Assembly (NCBI GenBank): GCA_040391785.1
Contig: JBEBXH010000002.1
Span: 1-64,000 of the forward strand
Direction: 5' to 3'
DNA: 64,000 bases
From: UBA5239 sp040391785
GTDB lineage: Bacteria; Verrucomicrobiota; Lentisphaeria; Victivallales; Victivallaceae
The notes beneath the pieces were generated by a model. That model saw nothing but the letters and a program-made list of their open reading frames with translations, was not told the origin of the DNA and searched no databases. The position numbers were made by a program, and so were the translations under genes. Shown piece after piece: positions 14,999 through 22,892 of this stretch. Each line of letters starts with the position of its first letter. The stretch's first letter is position 1.

Positions 14999-16159
14999 TT
15001 ACTTCAGGGTTTTCAGGGCCAGGTTCACCATCATCAGGATGCCGTTGCGGATGGCGTCATCGTTGAAGTTGAAGCGCGGATTGTGGGTGCCGGGGCTGGT
15101 TTCGCCATTGCCGAGGCGGAAGAACGCGCCGGGAGCCTTCTGCAGATAGAAGCAGAAATCCTCGCCGCCCATCGACGGCCTCGCCAGTTCTTCGTAAGCT
15201 CCGGTAACTTCGAGCGCAGTTTCCTTGACCATATCCACGTATTCGGGGGTGTTGATCAGCACTTCATAGGGGACATCCAGCTCGAGGTCGCATTTTGCGC
15301 CGAAGGCCGCGCAGACGCCTTCGATATACTGGCGCAGGAGCGTTTTCAGCTGTTCGCCGACCCCGGGAGTGAGGGAACGGATGGTACCCTCGAGGATTGC
15401 GGTTTCAGGAATCACATTGCCGTTCTGCCCGGAGGTAAAGCGGCAGACGGAGACCACTGCCGCGTCCTGCGGGTTGACGTTGCGCGCGACAATGGTCTGC
15501 AATCCGGTCACGACATGACTGCCGACCACGATGGGATCGATCGAGTTATGCGGAGCACTGCCGTGGGCACCGCGCCCGGTAATCACCACCTTGAAAAATC
15601 CGGCGGACGCCATGGTTGGTCCGGGGCGCGACATGATCAGGCCGCATTTAGCGCCGGGCCAGGCGTGCAGCGCGAAAACCGCTTTCGGCACCGGGTTGTC
15701 CAACGCACCGGCATCGACCAGTTTGTGGCCGAGCGCCACGACTTCCTCGCCGGGCTGGAAAACGAAGCGGACCGAACCGTTGAACTCATGGCGCAGCTGG
15801 TTCAGCACCAGCGCCGCGCCGATCAGCACGGCGGTGTGGCCATCGTGGCCGCAGGCGTGCATTTTGCCGGGATACTCGGAGGCATAATCGAGATCGGATA
15901 ATTCATCGAGGGGCAGGGCGTCGATATCGGCGCGCAGCGTCACGTTCGGCCCTTCGCCTTTGCCGTGCAGCATACCGACGACATCGGTCTGCAGATACGG
16001 GATCTGGAGCTTGATGTCGGTGCAGCCCAGTTTCTCACGGATCAGCGCGGCGGTGCCGACTTCCTCGCCGGCCAGCTCGGGGCGACGGTGGATTTCGCGG
16101 CGGATGGCGACGATATCGGGCAGGATCGAATCGACCAGCTTCTCGATTTTAGTTTTCAT
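14999..16159 (-). CDS. M20D amidohydrolase / N-acyl-amino-acid deacylase
   Basis: A 386-residue metallopeptidase of the M20D (HipO/IAA-amino acid hydrolase) group. Metal ligands lie in H101-A-C103-G-H-D-G-H108; earlier A-D-I-D-A-L-P and later G-G-E-D-F (about 320) match the family. It would remove an acyl group from an N-acylated amino acid. Its start overlaps the stop of pyrC by 4 bases, making it the last gene of the pyr operon. Whether it joins in pyrimidine metabolism or is simply co-transcribed is unknown. Confidence 0.88.
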   Translation of the reverse strand: MKTKIEKLVDSILPDIVAIRREIHRRPELAGEEVGTAALIREKLGCTDIKLQIPYLQTDVVGMLHGKGEGPNVTLRADIDALPLDELSDLDYASEYPGKMHACGHDGHTAVLIGAALVLNQLRHEFNGSVRFVFQPGEEVVALGHKLVDAGALDNPVPKAVFALHAWPGAKCGLIMSRPGPTMASAGFFKVVITGRGAHGSAPHNSIDPIVVGSHVVTGLQTIVARNVNPQDAAVVSVCRFTSGQNGNVIPETAILEGTIRSLTPGVGEQLKTLLRQYIEGVCAAFGAKCDLELDVPYEVLINTPEYVDMVKETALEVTGAYEELARPSMGGEDFCFYLQKAPGAFFRLGNGETSPGTHNPRFNFNDDAIRNGILMMVNLALKTLK

Positions 16160-17442
16160 AATTCCTTGGCACCGTAGATGAAATTACCGTTGACCACAGT
16201 GGCGATGGCGCGTCCCTTGAACTTCATGCCGTGAAACGGCGTATTGCGCGATTTGGAATACGATTCATTTACGTCGTAGGTGAATTCCAGATCGGGATCG
16301 ATGATCGTAATGTCGGCACGAGCGCCCGGTTTGAGCGAGCCGATTTCCAGTCCGAGCAGTTCGGCCGGGCCGGTGGTGAACTTGGCCACCAGCTCGGAGA
16401 GCGACAGAATGCCGGTGTGGTAAAGCTCCGTCAGGCAGATCGGAATCGCAGTTTCGAGGCCGATGATGCCGAAGGGAGCGATGTCGAATTCCACTTCCTT
16501 ATGCGTACGGGTGTGCGGGGCGTGGTCGGTGGCGATGATGCTGATCGTACCGTCGCGCAGGCCCTCGATCACCGCCAGGCGGTCCTCTTCGGAGCGCAGG
16601 GGCGGGTTCATCTTGTAGTTGGTATCGAACCTCTTGATGTTCTCGTCGGTCAGCGAAATATGGTGCGGAGTGGCTTCGGCGGTGATGCGGATGCCGCGGG
16701 CGCGGGCCCGGCGGATCATGTCGACGCTCTCGCGGGAGCTCACGTGCTGAATGTGGATTTTCCAGTCGATCATTTTCGCGAGGATGATATTGCGCTGGAC
16801 CATGATGTCCTCGGCGGCGCAGGGGATGCCCTGCATGCCGAGCAGCACGGACCATTTGCCCTCGTGCATTACGCCGTCGCCCTTCAGCGATTCTTCCTCG
16901 CAGTGGTCGAGGATCGGCAGATTGAAGGACTTGGCGTAATCCACCACGTGGCGCATCAAATTGTTGTCCTGGATGCACTTGCCGTCATCGGAGAGGGCGA
17001 CGACCCCAGCGTTTTTCAGGCCGCCGATGGGGGCCATTTCCTTGCCTTCCATGTTTTTGCTGAGGCAGCCGCAGGTGTAGACGCGGACCTTGGCATGGCG
17101 GGCGCTTTCGCGCTTGATGATTTCGATGGTGCCGGCGGTGTCGCAGCACGGTTTGGTGTTGGGCATGGCGAGGATGCCGGTGAAGCCGCCCGCGGCGGCG
17201 GCCATGGTGCCGGTGGCGATGGTCTCCGCGCCGTTGTTGCCGGGCTGGCGGAGGTGCACATGGACGTCGGTAAAGCCGGGGGCGATGACCTTGCCGGAGA
17301 GGTCGATTTTCTCGGGATTGGTGAGGTCCTTGGGGTCGACGATGATGCCGTTGGCCACGCCGAGATCCATCACTTTATCAATGCCCTGCGAGGGATCGAC
17401 CACCCGGGCGCCACACAAAACATAAAGACTTTTGGTATTCAT
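16156..17442 (-). CDS. pyrC: dihydroorotase
   Basis: A 428-residue class I dihydroorotase (PyrC of the Gram-positive type), which cyclises carbamoyl-aspartate to dihydroorotate. The metal site starts with D-V-H61-V-H63-L-R-Q-P-G, and the C-terminal I-A-T-D-H-A-P-H-T is intact. I start it at the Met at 17442, one base after the pyrB stop region; the longer frame to 17595 is pyrB antisense-frame sequence. Length and motifs suggest an active enzyme rather than a pseudo-dihydroorotase. Confidence 0.94.
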   Translation of the reverse strand: MNTKSLYVLCGARVVDPSQGIDKVMDLGVANGIIVDPKDLTNPEKIDLSGKVIAPGFTDVHVHLRQPGNNGAETIATGTMAAAAGGFTGILAMPNTKPCCDTAGTIEIIKRESARHAKVRVYTCGCLSKNMEGKEMAPIGGLKNAGVVALSDDGKCIQDNNLMRHVVDYAKSFNLPILDHCEEESLKGDGVMHEGKWSVLLGMQGIPCAAEDIMVQRNIILAKMIDWKIHIQHVSSRESVDMIRRARARGIRITAEATPHHISLTDENIKRFDTNYKMNPPLRSEEDRLAVIEGLRDGTISIIATDHAPHTRTHKEVEFDIAPFGIIGLETAIPICLTELYHTGILSLSELVAKFTTGPAELLGLEIGSLKPGARADITIIDPDLEFTYDVNESYSKSRNTPFHGMKFKGRAIATVVNGNFIYGAKEL

Positions 17443-17443
17443 A

Positions 17444-18385
17444 TCACAAAACTCCTGCGGTAAGGAACAGCACAGCCATGCGTACCGCCATTCCGTTGGT
17501 AACTTGTTCGAGGATGACCGAGCGCTCGCCGTCGGCGATGTCGGAGGAGAGTTCCACGTCGCGGTTGATCGGGCCGGGGTGCATGACCATGGCATGCGGC
17601 TTCAGCCACTTCATCGAATCCTTGTTGAGGCCGAAGAACTGGCTGTATTCGCCGGTGCTGGGGAAGAAGCCGCCGTGCTGGCGCTCGTGCTGGATCCGCA
17701 GCAGATTGACCACGTCGGCATCGACCAGCGCGTCCTTCAAATTGTGGCATACGCGGACGCCGACTTCCTCGAATTCGCGCGGACAGAGCGTGGCGGGCCC
17801 GGCGAAGGTGACATTGGCTCCGAGCTTGAGGAGCGCCCACATGTTGCTGCGGGCCACCCGGCTGTGGAGGATGTCGCCGATGATCGATACGTTCAGGCCC
17901 TTCAGCGAGCCGAATTTTTCGCGGATAGTGAAGACGTCGAGGAGCGCCTGGGTCGGGTGCCCGTGGGCGCCGTCGCCGGCATTGACCACGCCGCACTTGA
18001 TATGGCGGGCGATGAACGCGTGGGCGCCGGGCGCAGAGTGGCGCATGACGATGATGTCGGCCTGGAGCGCTTCGATATTCTTGACCGTGTCGAGCAGCGT
18101 TTCGCCCTTGGTCAGGCTGCTGGTGCTGCCGGACATGTTGATGATGTCGGCGCTGAGGCGCTGCTCGGCCAGTTCAAACGACACGCGGGTGCGGGTGCTG
18201 GGCTCCACGAAGAAGTTCACCACGGTTTTGCCGCGCAGGGCCGGGACCTTTTTCACATTGCGCTGACAGACTTTTTTGAATTCTTCAGTGGTGTCGAGGA
18301 TCAGGGTAATTTCTTCGGGGGTCAGGTCGTAGATTTCCAGTAAATCTTTGCGGGTCCAGAAGTTCTGTATTTTGGTGCTGCTCAT
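17444..18385 (-). CDS. pyrB: aspartate carbamoyltransferase catalytic subunit
   Basis: A 313-residue enzyme condensing carbamoyl phosphate with aspartate. The carbamoyl-phosphate motif S63-T-R-T-R lies in F-V-E-P-S-T-R-T-R-V-S-F, and the H-P-T-Q-A-L-L-D motif is present. Its start overlaps the pyrR stop by 4 bases and pyrC follows after one base. No pyrI regulatory gene is adjacent. Confidence 0.96.
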   Translation of the reverse strand: MSSTKIQNFWTRKDLLEIYDLTPEEITLILDTTEEFKKVCQRNVKKVPALRGKTVVNFFVEPSTRTRVSFELAEQRLSADIINMSGSTSSLTKGETLLDTVKNIEALQADIIVMRHSAPGAHAFIARHIKCGVVNAGDGAHGHPTQALLDVFTIREKFGSLKGLNVSIIGDILHSRVARSNMWALLKLGANVTFAGPATLCPREFEEVGVRVCHNLKDALVDADVVNLLRIQHERQHGGFFPSTGEYSQFFGLNKDSMKWLKPHAMVMHPGPINRDVELSSDIADGERSVILEQVTNGMAVRMAVLFLTAGVL

Positions 18386-18954
18386 GCTTTAAACTCTCCG
18401 CCTTTGTTCCAGGGCTTTTCATAAACGCCGTCATTGCCATCGGATTCTTCAAATTCCACTACGATTTTTTTGTTGGCCGCAGTTTTCTGACTCCAGCCCG
18501 CGTAGTCGGCCCGGATCGGATATTCGTTGCAGCACCGGTCGTACATGACGGCCAGGCGGATGATCCGCGGGCGTCCGTAGTCGGTGAGCGCGTCGAGCGC
18601 GGCCCGGATCGTCCGTCCCGAAGCCAGCACATCGTCGGCAATGATGACGTTGCAGTCATCGACCGTGAACGGGATGATGGTTTCCAGGATGACCGGGAGT
18701 TTCTTGCGCATCCCGTAGTCGTCGCGGTACATCGAAATATCGAGGATACCTTCGAGCGGCTGGCAGGATGTTTTGCGTTTGATCGCGGCGCTGAGCCGCC
18801 GGGCGAATGGCACCCCTTGTTTCTGGATGCCCAGGAGAGCGATGGGATTGCTGTTTTCCGAAGTCACTTTGAATTCTGCGATGATGTCGTCGGCAATCCG
18901 GTCAATGGCTTCCTCCACCTGAGTCTTGTCGAAAATCAGTTTCTTTTGCGGCAT
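18382..18954 (-). CDS. pyrR: PyrR regulator / uracil phosphoribosyltransferase
   Basis: A 190-residue PyrR. The PRPP-binding loop is V-I-I-A-D-D-V-L-A-S-G-R-T at 103-115, and the N-terminal R-I-A-D-D-I and D-I-S-M-Y-R-D-D segments match the family. PyrR binds leader RNA of pyr operons in response to UMP and can make UMP from uracil. It is the first gene of pyrR-pyrB-pyrC-M20. I looked for a PyrR-binding loop in the 150-base leader and could not identify one with confidence. Confidence 0.93.
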   Translation of the reverse strand: MPQKKLIFDKTQVEEAIDRIADDIIAEFKVTSENSNPIALLGIQKQGVPFARRLSAAIKRKTSCQPLEGILDISMYRDDYGMRKKLPVILETIIPFTVDDCNVIIADDVLASGRTIRAALDALTDYGRPRIIRLAVMYDRCCNEYPIRADYAGWSQKTAANKKIVVEFEESDGNDGVYEKPWNKGGEFKA

Positions 18955-19054
18955 AAATCCATCTCATTTGGTTTTAATAGGGAATTTACCGCATTTCGGG
19001 CAAATTTCAATGTATTTTCCGGCATTTGTTTCGACTTTATTTCCATACGGAAAC

Positions 19055-19083
19055 TTGATTCGGCCCGGCGCGGCGGTTATATT
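19055..19083 (+). promoter_or_regulatory. promoter of the esterase gene
   Basis: TTGATT (19055-19060), a 17-bp spacer and TATATT (19078-19083), 24 bases before the ATG at 19107; the ribosome site AAGGAGG lies between. Confidence 0.6.
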
Positions 19084-19106
19084 GACCCTTCCAAGGAGGA
19101 TAAACC

Positions 19107-20237
19107 ATGAAATTTCTGCAGAAAATCGCGGCGGAATGCCTCGAAATGACACCTGAAGTATGGGATGAACACTGTTTATGTGAATTCGGTAAAAAAGCAA
19201 TCTTCTACAGCGGTCTGGACGGCAAACGCAATTTTGCCTGGGTCGGCTTGCCGGAGGGAGCCTCCGCAGAACACAAAGTGCCGGGCGTGGTGCTGGTCCA
19301 CGGCGGCGGCGGAACTGCGTTTCCGAACTGGGTCAACTACTGGAACAAGCTCGGCTTCGCCGCCATCGCCATGGATAACTGCGGTGCGATTTACGACGTG
19401 CGCAATGAATACCGCAACTGGCCGCGGCACAGTTTCTCCGGCCCCGCCGGCTGGGGAGCCTTTGACAAACAACCTGCGATGCCGCCCCGCGAACAATGGT
19501 TTCCGCACGCCGTGGCCGCGGTCATTAACGCAAACACCGTCCTGCGCAGTCTGCCGGAGGTGGATACGGACCGCATCGGCATCACCGGCATCAGCTGGGG
19601 CGCGGTTTTGACCTGTATTTCGTCCGGACTGGATCCGCGCTACAAGGCGGTCTGCCCGGTTTACGGCTGCGGCTACCTGACCGAGGACAGCACCTGGATG
19701 CATGAATTTGAAAAGATGACGCCCGAGCAGCGCGACTGGTGGCGCGACGAATGGGATCCGGCGAACTTCCTGACCGGCATCAATGCGCCGGTATTGTGGT
19801 TCAACGGTACCAATGACGGCGCGTTTCCTACCGGTTCGTGGCAGAAATCCGTGGCCACTGTGAAAACCCCGGTGGATGTCTGCATGAAAATCCGCTGGCC
19901 GCATGGCCACGGTCCCGTAGGCGAGGAACCGAAAGAAATCGCCGCGTTTTTCCGCGAACACCTGACCGGCGGCAAAAAGCGTCTGAAGGTCATCGACGCG
20001 GCGCTGAACGGTTCGATGCTCAGCGGCAAGGTCACGGGCGGTAAATTCATCAGTGCCGTACTTTGTTTCACGGCGGACAGCGGCAAATGGCCCGACCGTG
20101 AATGGCTGACCATCCCCGCGCAAGCCGACGGCGATCTGCTGCGGGCGGAATTGCCCGCGGACTGGAAAGGCGCTTTCCTGCAGGTAATCTCCGGGGACTA
20201 TCTGACCTCCAGTTCACAGCTCATGATCCGGGAATAA
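19107..20237 (+). CDS. alpha/beta-hydrolase, acetyl-xylan-esterase-like
   Basis: A 376-residue cytoplasmic alpha/beta-hydrolase. H-G-G-G-G (65-69) forms the oxyanion region, the nucleophile is S163 in G-I-S-W-G, and D237 and H266/H268 (W-P-H-G-H-G-P) fit the rest of the triad. The layout resembles cephalosporin-C deacetylase/AXE1-type esterases that deacetylate imported sugars, though a peptidase activity cannot be excluded. A strong AAGGAGG site and its own promoter precede it. It is monocistronic and ends at a long inverted repeat shared with the convergent capA-like gene. Confidence 0.8.
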   Translation: MKFLQKIAAECLEMTPEVWDEHCLCEFGKKAIFYSGLDGKRNFAWVGLPEGASAEHKVPGVVLVHGGGGTAFPNWVNYWNKLGFAAIAMDNCGAIYDVRNEYRNWPRHSFSGPAGWGAFDKQPAMPPREQWFPHAVAAVINANTVLRSLPEVDTDRIGITGISWGAVLTCISSGLDPRYKAVCPVYGCGYLTEDSTWMHEFEKMTPEQRDWWRDEWDPANFLTGINAPVLWFNGTNDGAFPTGSWQKSVATVKTPVDVCMKIRWPHGHGPVGEEPKEIAAFFREHLTGGKKRLKVIDAALNGSMLSGKVTGGKFISAVLCFTADSGKWPDREWLTIPAQADGDLLRAELPADWKGAFLQVISGDYLTSSSQLMIRE

Positions 20238-20242
20238 AAATT

Positions 20243-20314
20243 AAACACGGAAAACACGGAATGCACGGAAAAATTATTTATTTAATTCCGTGAAATTCCG
20301 TGTTTTCCGTGTTT
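20243..20314. terminator. bidirectional hairpin made of CACGGAA repeats
   Basis: A perfect 20-bp inverted repeat (20243-20262 with 20295-20314) lies between two convergent stops. Each arm is itself two tandem ACACGGAA-type units, and a further CACGGAA/TTCCGTG pair lies inside. It could terminate transcription from both sides. Confidence 0.65.
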
Positions 20315-20325
20315 GAAAAAGGAAT

Positions 20326-21498
20326 TCAGAAGAGCTCGATTTTGTGCTCTTGAATGGGTATTACCGGGGTTTCCGGGGGGCGGTTCAGGAAATTGTTGAC
20401 CACTTTGCGGTAATCGGTGAGCAGCTGTTTTTGCTCGTCGGTGTCGCGGCAGTCGCGAATCAGCTCGAACATGGGAACCACGACCGACTGGCCGTTTTTG
20501 TGGGTGATCGACCGGGTCAGGCGGAATGTGAGTTCCTTGACCCGGACCTTGCTGCCGACTTTCTTGAGCTGCATTTTGACCGTCACCGAAGTCGTGGAGA
20601 GCGGGCTCTTTTTGCTGGCCGGGCTGTCCCACGGCGTGGTGGCGAAATTACCGAGGCAGTAGAAAACCGGAATCCCTTTGCGGCACTGGAACTTCTGCAC
20701 CACGTGCTGATGGTTGCCGATGATGGCGTCTGCGCCCATTTGCTTGAGCGATTTGACCAGATGTTCGGTGTATTTTTCCGTGGGCACGATGTTCTGGCTG
20801 CCGCTGTGCATCAATACGATGACGTAATCGGCGCCCGCTTGGCGGCAGTTGGCGATATCGTTTTTCAGCTGTTCCAGATACGGCGCGGCCGGATTGTTCG
20901 GGGTATTGTAAATCTTCTTGACGTTTTCGGCGATAACCGGGTATTTGTCAAGCAGATGCACCATGCCGGGCAGCGTCTCCTGCGGTTGGAAAAGGTTCAC
21001 TGCGTATTGTTCATTGTCCTTGAGGAACGTGTTATTGGCGAAGGCGTTGGTACCGTAGGTGTAGGCCACGAAGCCGATTTTGATGCCGTTGATGTCACGC
21101 ACGAATGTCTGTTCGCGCTCTTGCTTGCTGCGGGCGGTGCCGAGGTGGGCCAGGCCGGCTTCGTCGAGCGCGTCGAGGGTGCGTTTCAGACCCTTCACGC
21201 CGCGGTCGAGGCAGTGGTTATTGGCGGTGGAGACCAGATGGAACCCGGCTTCCTTGACTGCGGCGGCAAATTCGTCCGGGGTGTTGAAAGAGTAAAACTC
21301 CGAGGTATAACCCGCGTCTTCGCCGGCGAATGGCGTTTCGAGGTTCCCCACACAGTAGTCTGCCGAGGTGAGGTACTCCCGGACGGCTTTGAAAACGGGT
21401 TTGTAGTCATAGCCGTGCGGAGTGCGACAGGCCCCGTTCTGAGGCAGGCAGCACATGATATCACCGGTGAAAATCAGCTCACAGGTATTCTTTTTCAT
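20326..21498 (-). CDS. CapA family protein
   Basis: A 390-residue CapA/PGA_cap protein with a metallophosphatase-like fold. Diagnostic segments are F-T-G-D-I-M near the N-terminus, N-L-E-T-P-F, the A-N-N-H-C-L-D-R-G motif (about 92-100) and G-N-H-Q-H-V-V-Q. CapA acts in poly-gamma-glutamate synthesis in Bacillus, but most CapA-like proteins have no proven role. I see no signal peptide. It is the last gene of a minus-strand run and follows the ceramidase-like gene by 10 bases. Confidence 0.87.
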   Translation of the reverse strand: MKKNTCELIFTGDIMCCLPQNGACRTPHGYDYKPVFKAVREYLTSADYCVGNLETPFAGEDAGYTSEFYSFNTPDEFAAAVKEAGFHLVSTANNHCLDRGVKGLKRTLDALDEAGLAHLGTARSKQEREQTFVRDINGIKIGFVAYTYGTNAFANNTFLKDNEQYAVNLFQPQETLPGMVHLLDKYPVIAENVKKIYNTPNNPAAPYLEQLKNDIANCRQAGADYVIVLMHSGSQNIVPTEKYTEHLVKSLKQMGADAIIGNHQHVVQKFQCRKGIPVFYCLGNFATTPWDSPASKKSPLSTTSVTVKMQLKKVGSKVRVKELTFRLTRSITHKNGQSVVVPMFELIRDCRDTDEQKQLLTDYRKVVNNFLNRPPETPVIPIQEHKIELF

Positions 21499-21508
21499 TT
21501 TATTTACC

Positions 21509-22864
21509 TCAACCTTTGGCGAGTTCCCGCCAGGCGTTCAGGAGTTTGGCGGCGGCGAGGGGCTCCGCGGGATTCGAGCGCGGGGTGGTTTCGTAACCGC
21601 CGCGGCCGTAGTTCCACAGGTTCGGGATGTAACCGCCGCCGCATTTGAGGTTGCCGGTGCCGTTGCTGTGCGAAACGGCGAAAGCCAGGCGGCCATGGAA
21701 AATTTCCTTGCGTAGCGTCAGCCCGATTTCCACAAAGGGTTCGCTCGGCAACGACGCGATTACCACGTCGCCGAAGCTGATGCCGGTGAGGTTGTAATCC
21801 AGCGGCTCGGTGTTGGCTTGCATATTCAACAGATTGTAGGCGAAATATTTCAGGGCAAACGGCGTTTTCTTTGCCAGGTCCTCCGAGGTGAGGTCGGCGC
21901 CGGAGACGTCGACGACTTCGACGTCGGGGTATTTGTCCATCACGGCCTGAGCTTCGGCGATTTCTTCGGGCGTGAGCTGGCGCGGGCCGACCTGAATGGT
22001 TTTGCCCATGGTTTTCAGCGCAGCGGCAAACGGTTTCAGCGAGGGCAGGGCCTTGGAAATGCTTTCGGCATAGCCCTTGCCGATGCGCTCGGCTTCGGAA
22101 TACTGCGTCTGCGGCATATTGGTGGAAACATCGAAATGATTGATGTTGCCCGCGCAGCCGATCAGCGGGAAAACCATGGAACCGGCTCCAAGCTCGGATT
22201 GCAGCGTGCGGATGGTGAATCCGGCCCAGTCGCCTGAGACGTCGTTGCCGCCGATGGTGTCGGTGTGGTTGACGATGTTGGCCAGCAGGACCTTGATTTT
22301 GCCGTTCTGACGGATGGCCAGCAGCGGTATTTCGGGGTCGATATCGCCTTCGGAAGTGCGGATGTCGGGGTTCAGCTTGCCGGGATTGGTCACCACGGTG
22401 CCGTCCTTCATCCAGTAGCGGCGGTTGAAAATGAAGCGGGCATCGCTGGTGATGCCGCAGGCGAGTTCGCCATCAGCCATATTGGCGAGTGCCTCCTTGA
22501 TCGCTTCCACCGTCGCTTTCACCACGCCGGGGATGTAATCGGGATGAGCAGAGCCGCGGTCGAGGCGCACCTCGGGAGCGGTATGGCTGTGGGTGGCGGT
22601 CATGATCAGATTGTCTTTGCGGATCTGGCTGAGGCCCGCCTCTTTGATCGCGGTCATGGCCGCGCTGTATAAATCGTATGAGACGGTCACCAGGTCGTAT
22701 TGAATGATGAACGCCGGAGTTCCATTCTGCTCCAGCGCCAGTACGCGCACTTCGAGATTATCGGCCACTTTTTCCCACATGCGGACATTGAAATATCCGG
22801 CCAGGCCGATTGGCACTTGCGGGTTGATGCTGCGGCGGGCGATACCGAATTTGATGCTGCTCAT
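21509..22864 (-). CDS. neutral/alkaline ceramidase-like N-terminal-domain protein
   Basis: A 451-residue protein resembling the N-terminal domain of neutral ceramidases: G-I-A-R-R-S-I-N-P at the start and the metal motif T-H92-S-H94-T-A-P-E. PVC bacteria carry many such stand-alone homologues whose substrates are not known. No signal peptide is seen. It lies between the 748-residue membrane protein and capA in one run. Ceramidase activity is not implied; an amidase-type hydrolase is a fair guess. Confidence 0.82.
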   Translation of the reverse strand: MSSIKFGIARRSINPQVPIGLAGYFNVRMWEKVADNLEVRVLALEQNGTPAFIIQYDLVTVSYDLYSAAMTAIKEAGLSQIRKDNLIMTATHSHTAPEVRLDRGSAHPDYIPGVVKATVEAIKEALANMADGELACGITSDARFIFNRRYWMKDGTVVTNPGKLNPDIRTSEGDIDPEIPLLAIRQNGKIKVLLANIVNHTDTIGGNDVSGDWAGFTIRTLQSELGAGSMVFPLIGCAGNINHFDVSTNMPQTQYSEAERIGKGYAESISKALPSLKPFAAALKTMGKTIQVGPRQLTPEEIAEAQAVMDKYPDVEVVDVSGADLTSEDLAKKTPFALKYFAYNLLNMQANTEPLDYNLTGISFGDVVIASLPSEPFVEIGLTLRKEIFHGRLAFAVSHSNGTGNLKCGGGYIPNLWNYGRGGYETTPRSNPAEPLAAAKLLNAWRELAKG

Positions 22865-22892
22865 TTTATCGTATCCTTATTTTAGTTCAGCG

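Noticed and set aside
17443..17595. N-terminal extension of dihydroorotase
   Set aside because: It is pyrB coding sequence read in another frame; the true start at 17442 is followed by a typical PyrC beginning.
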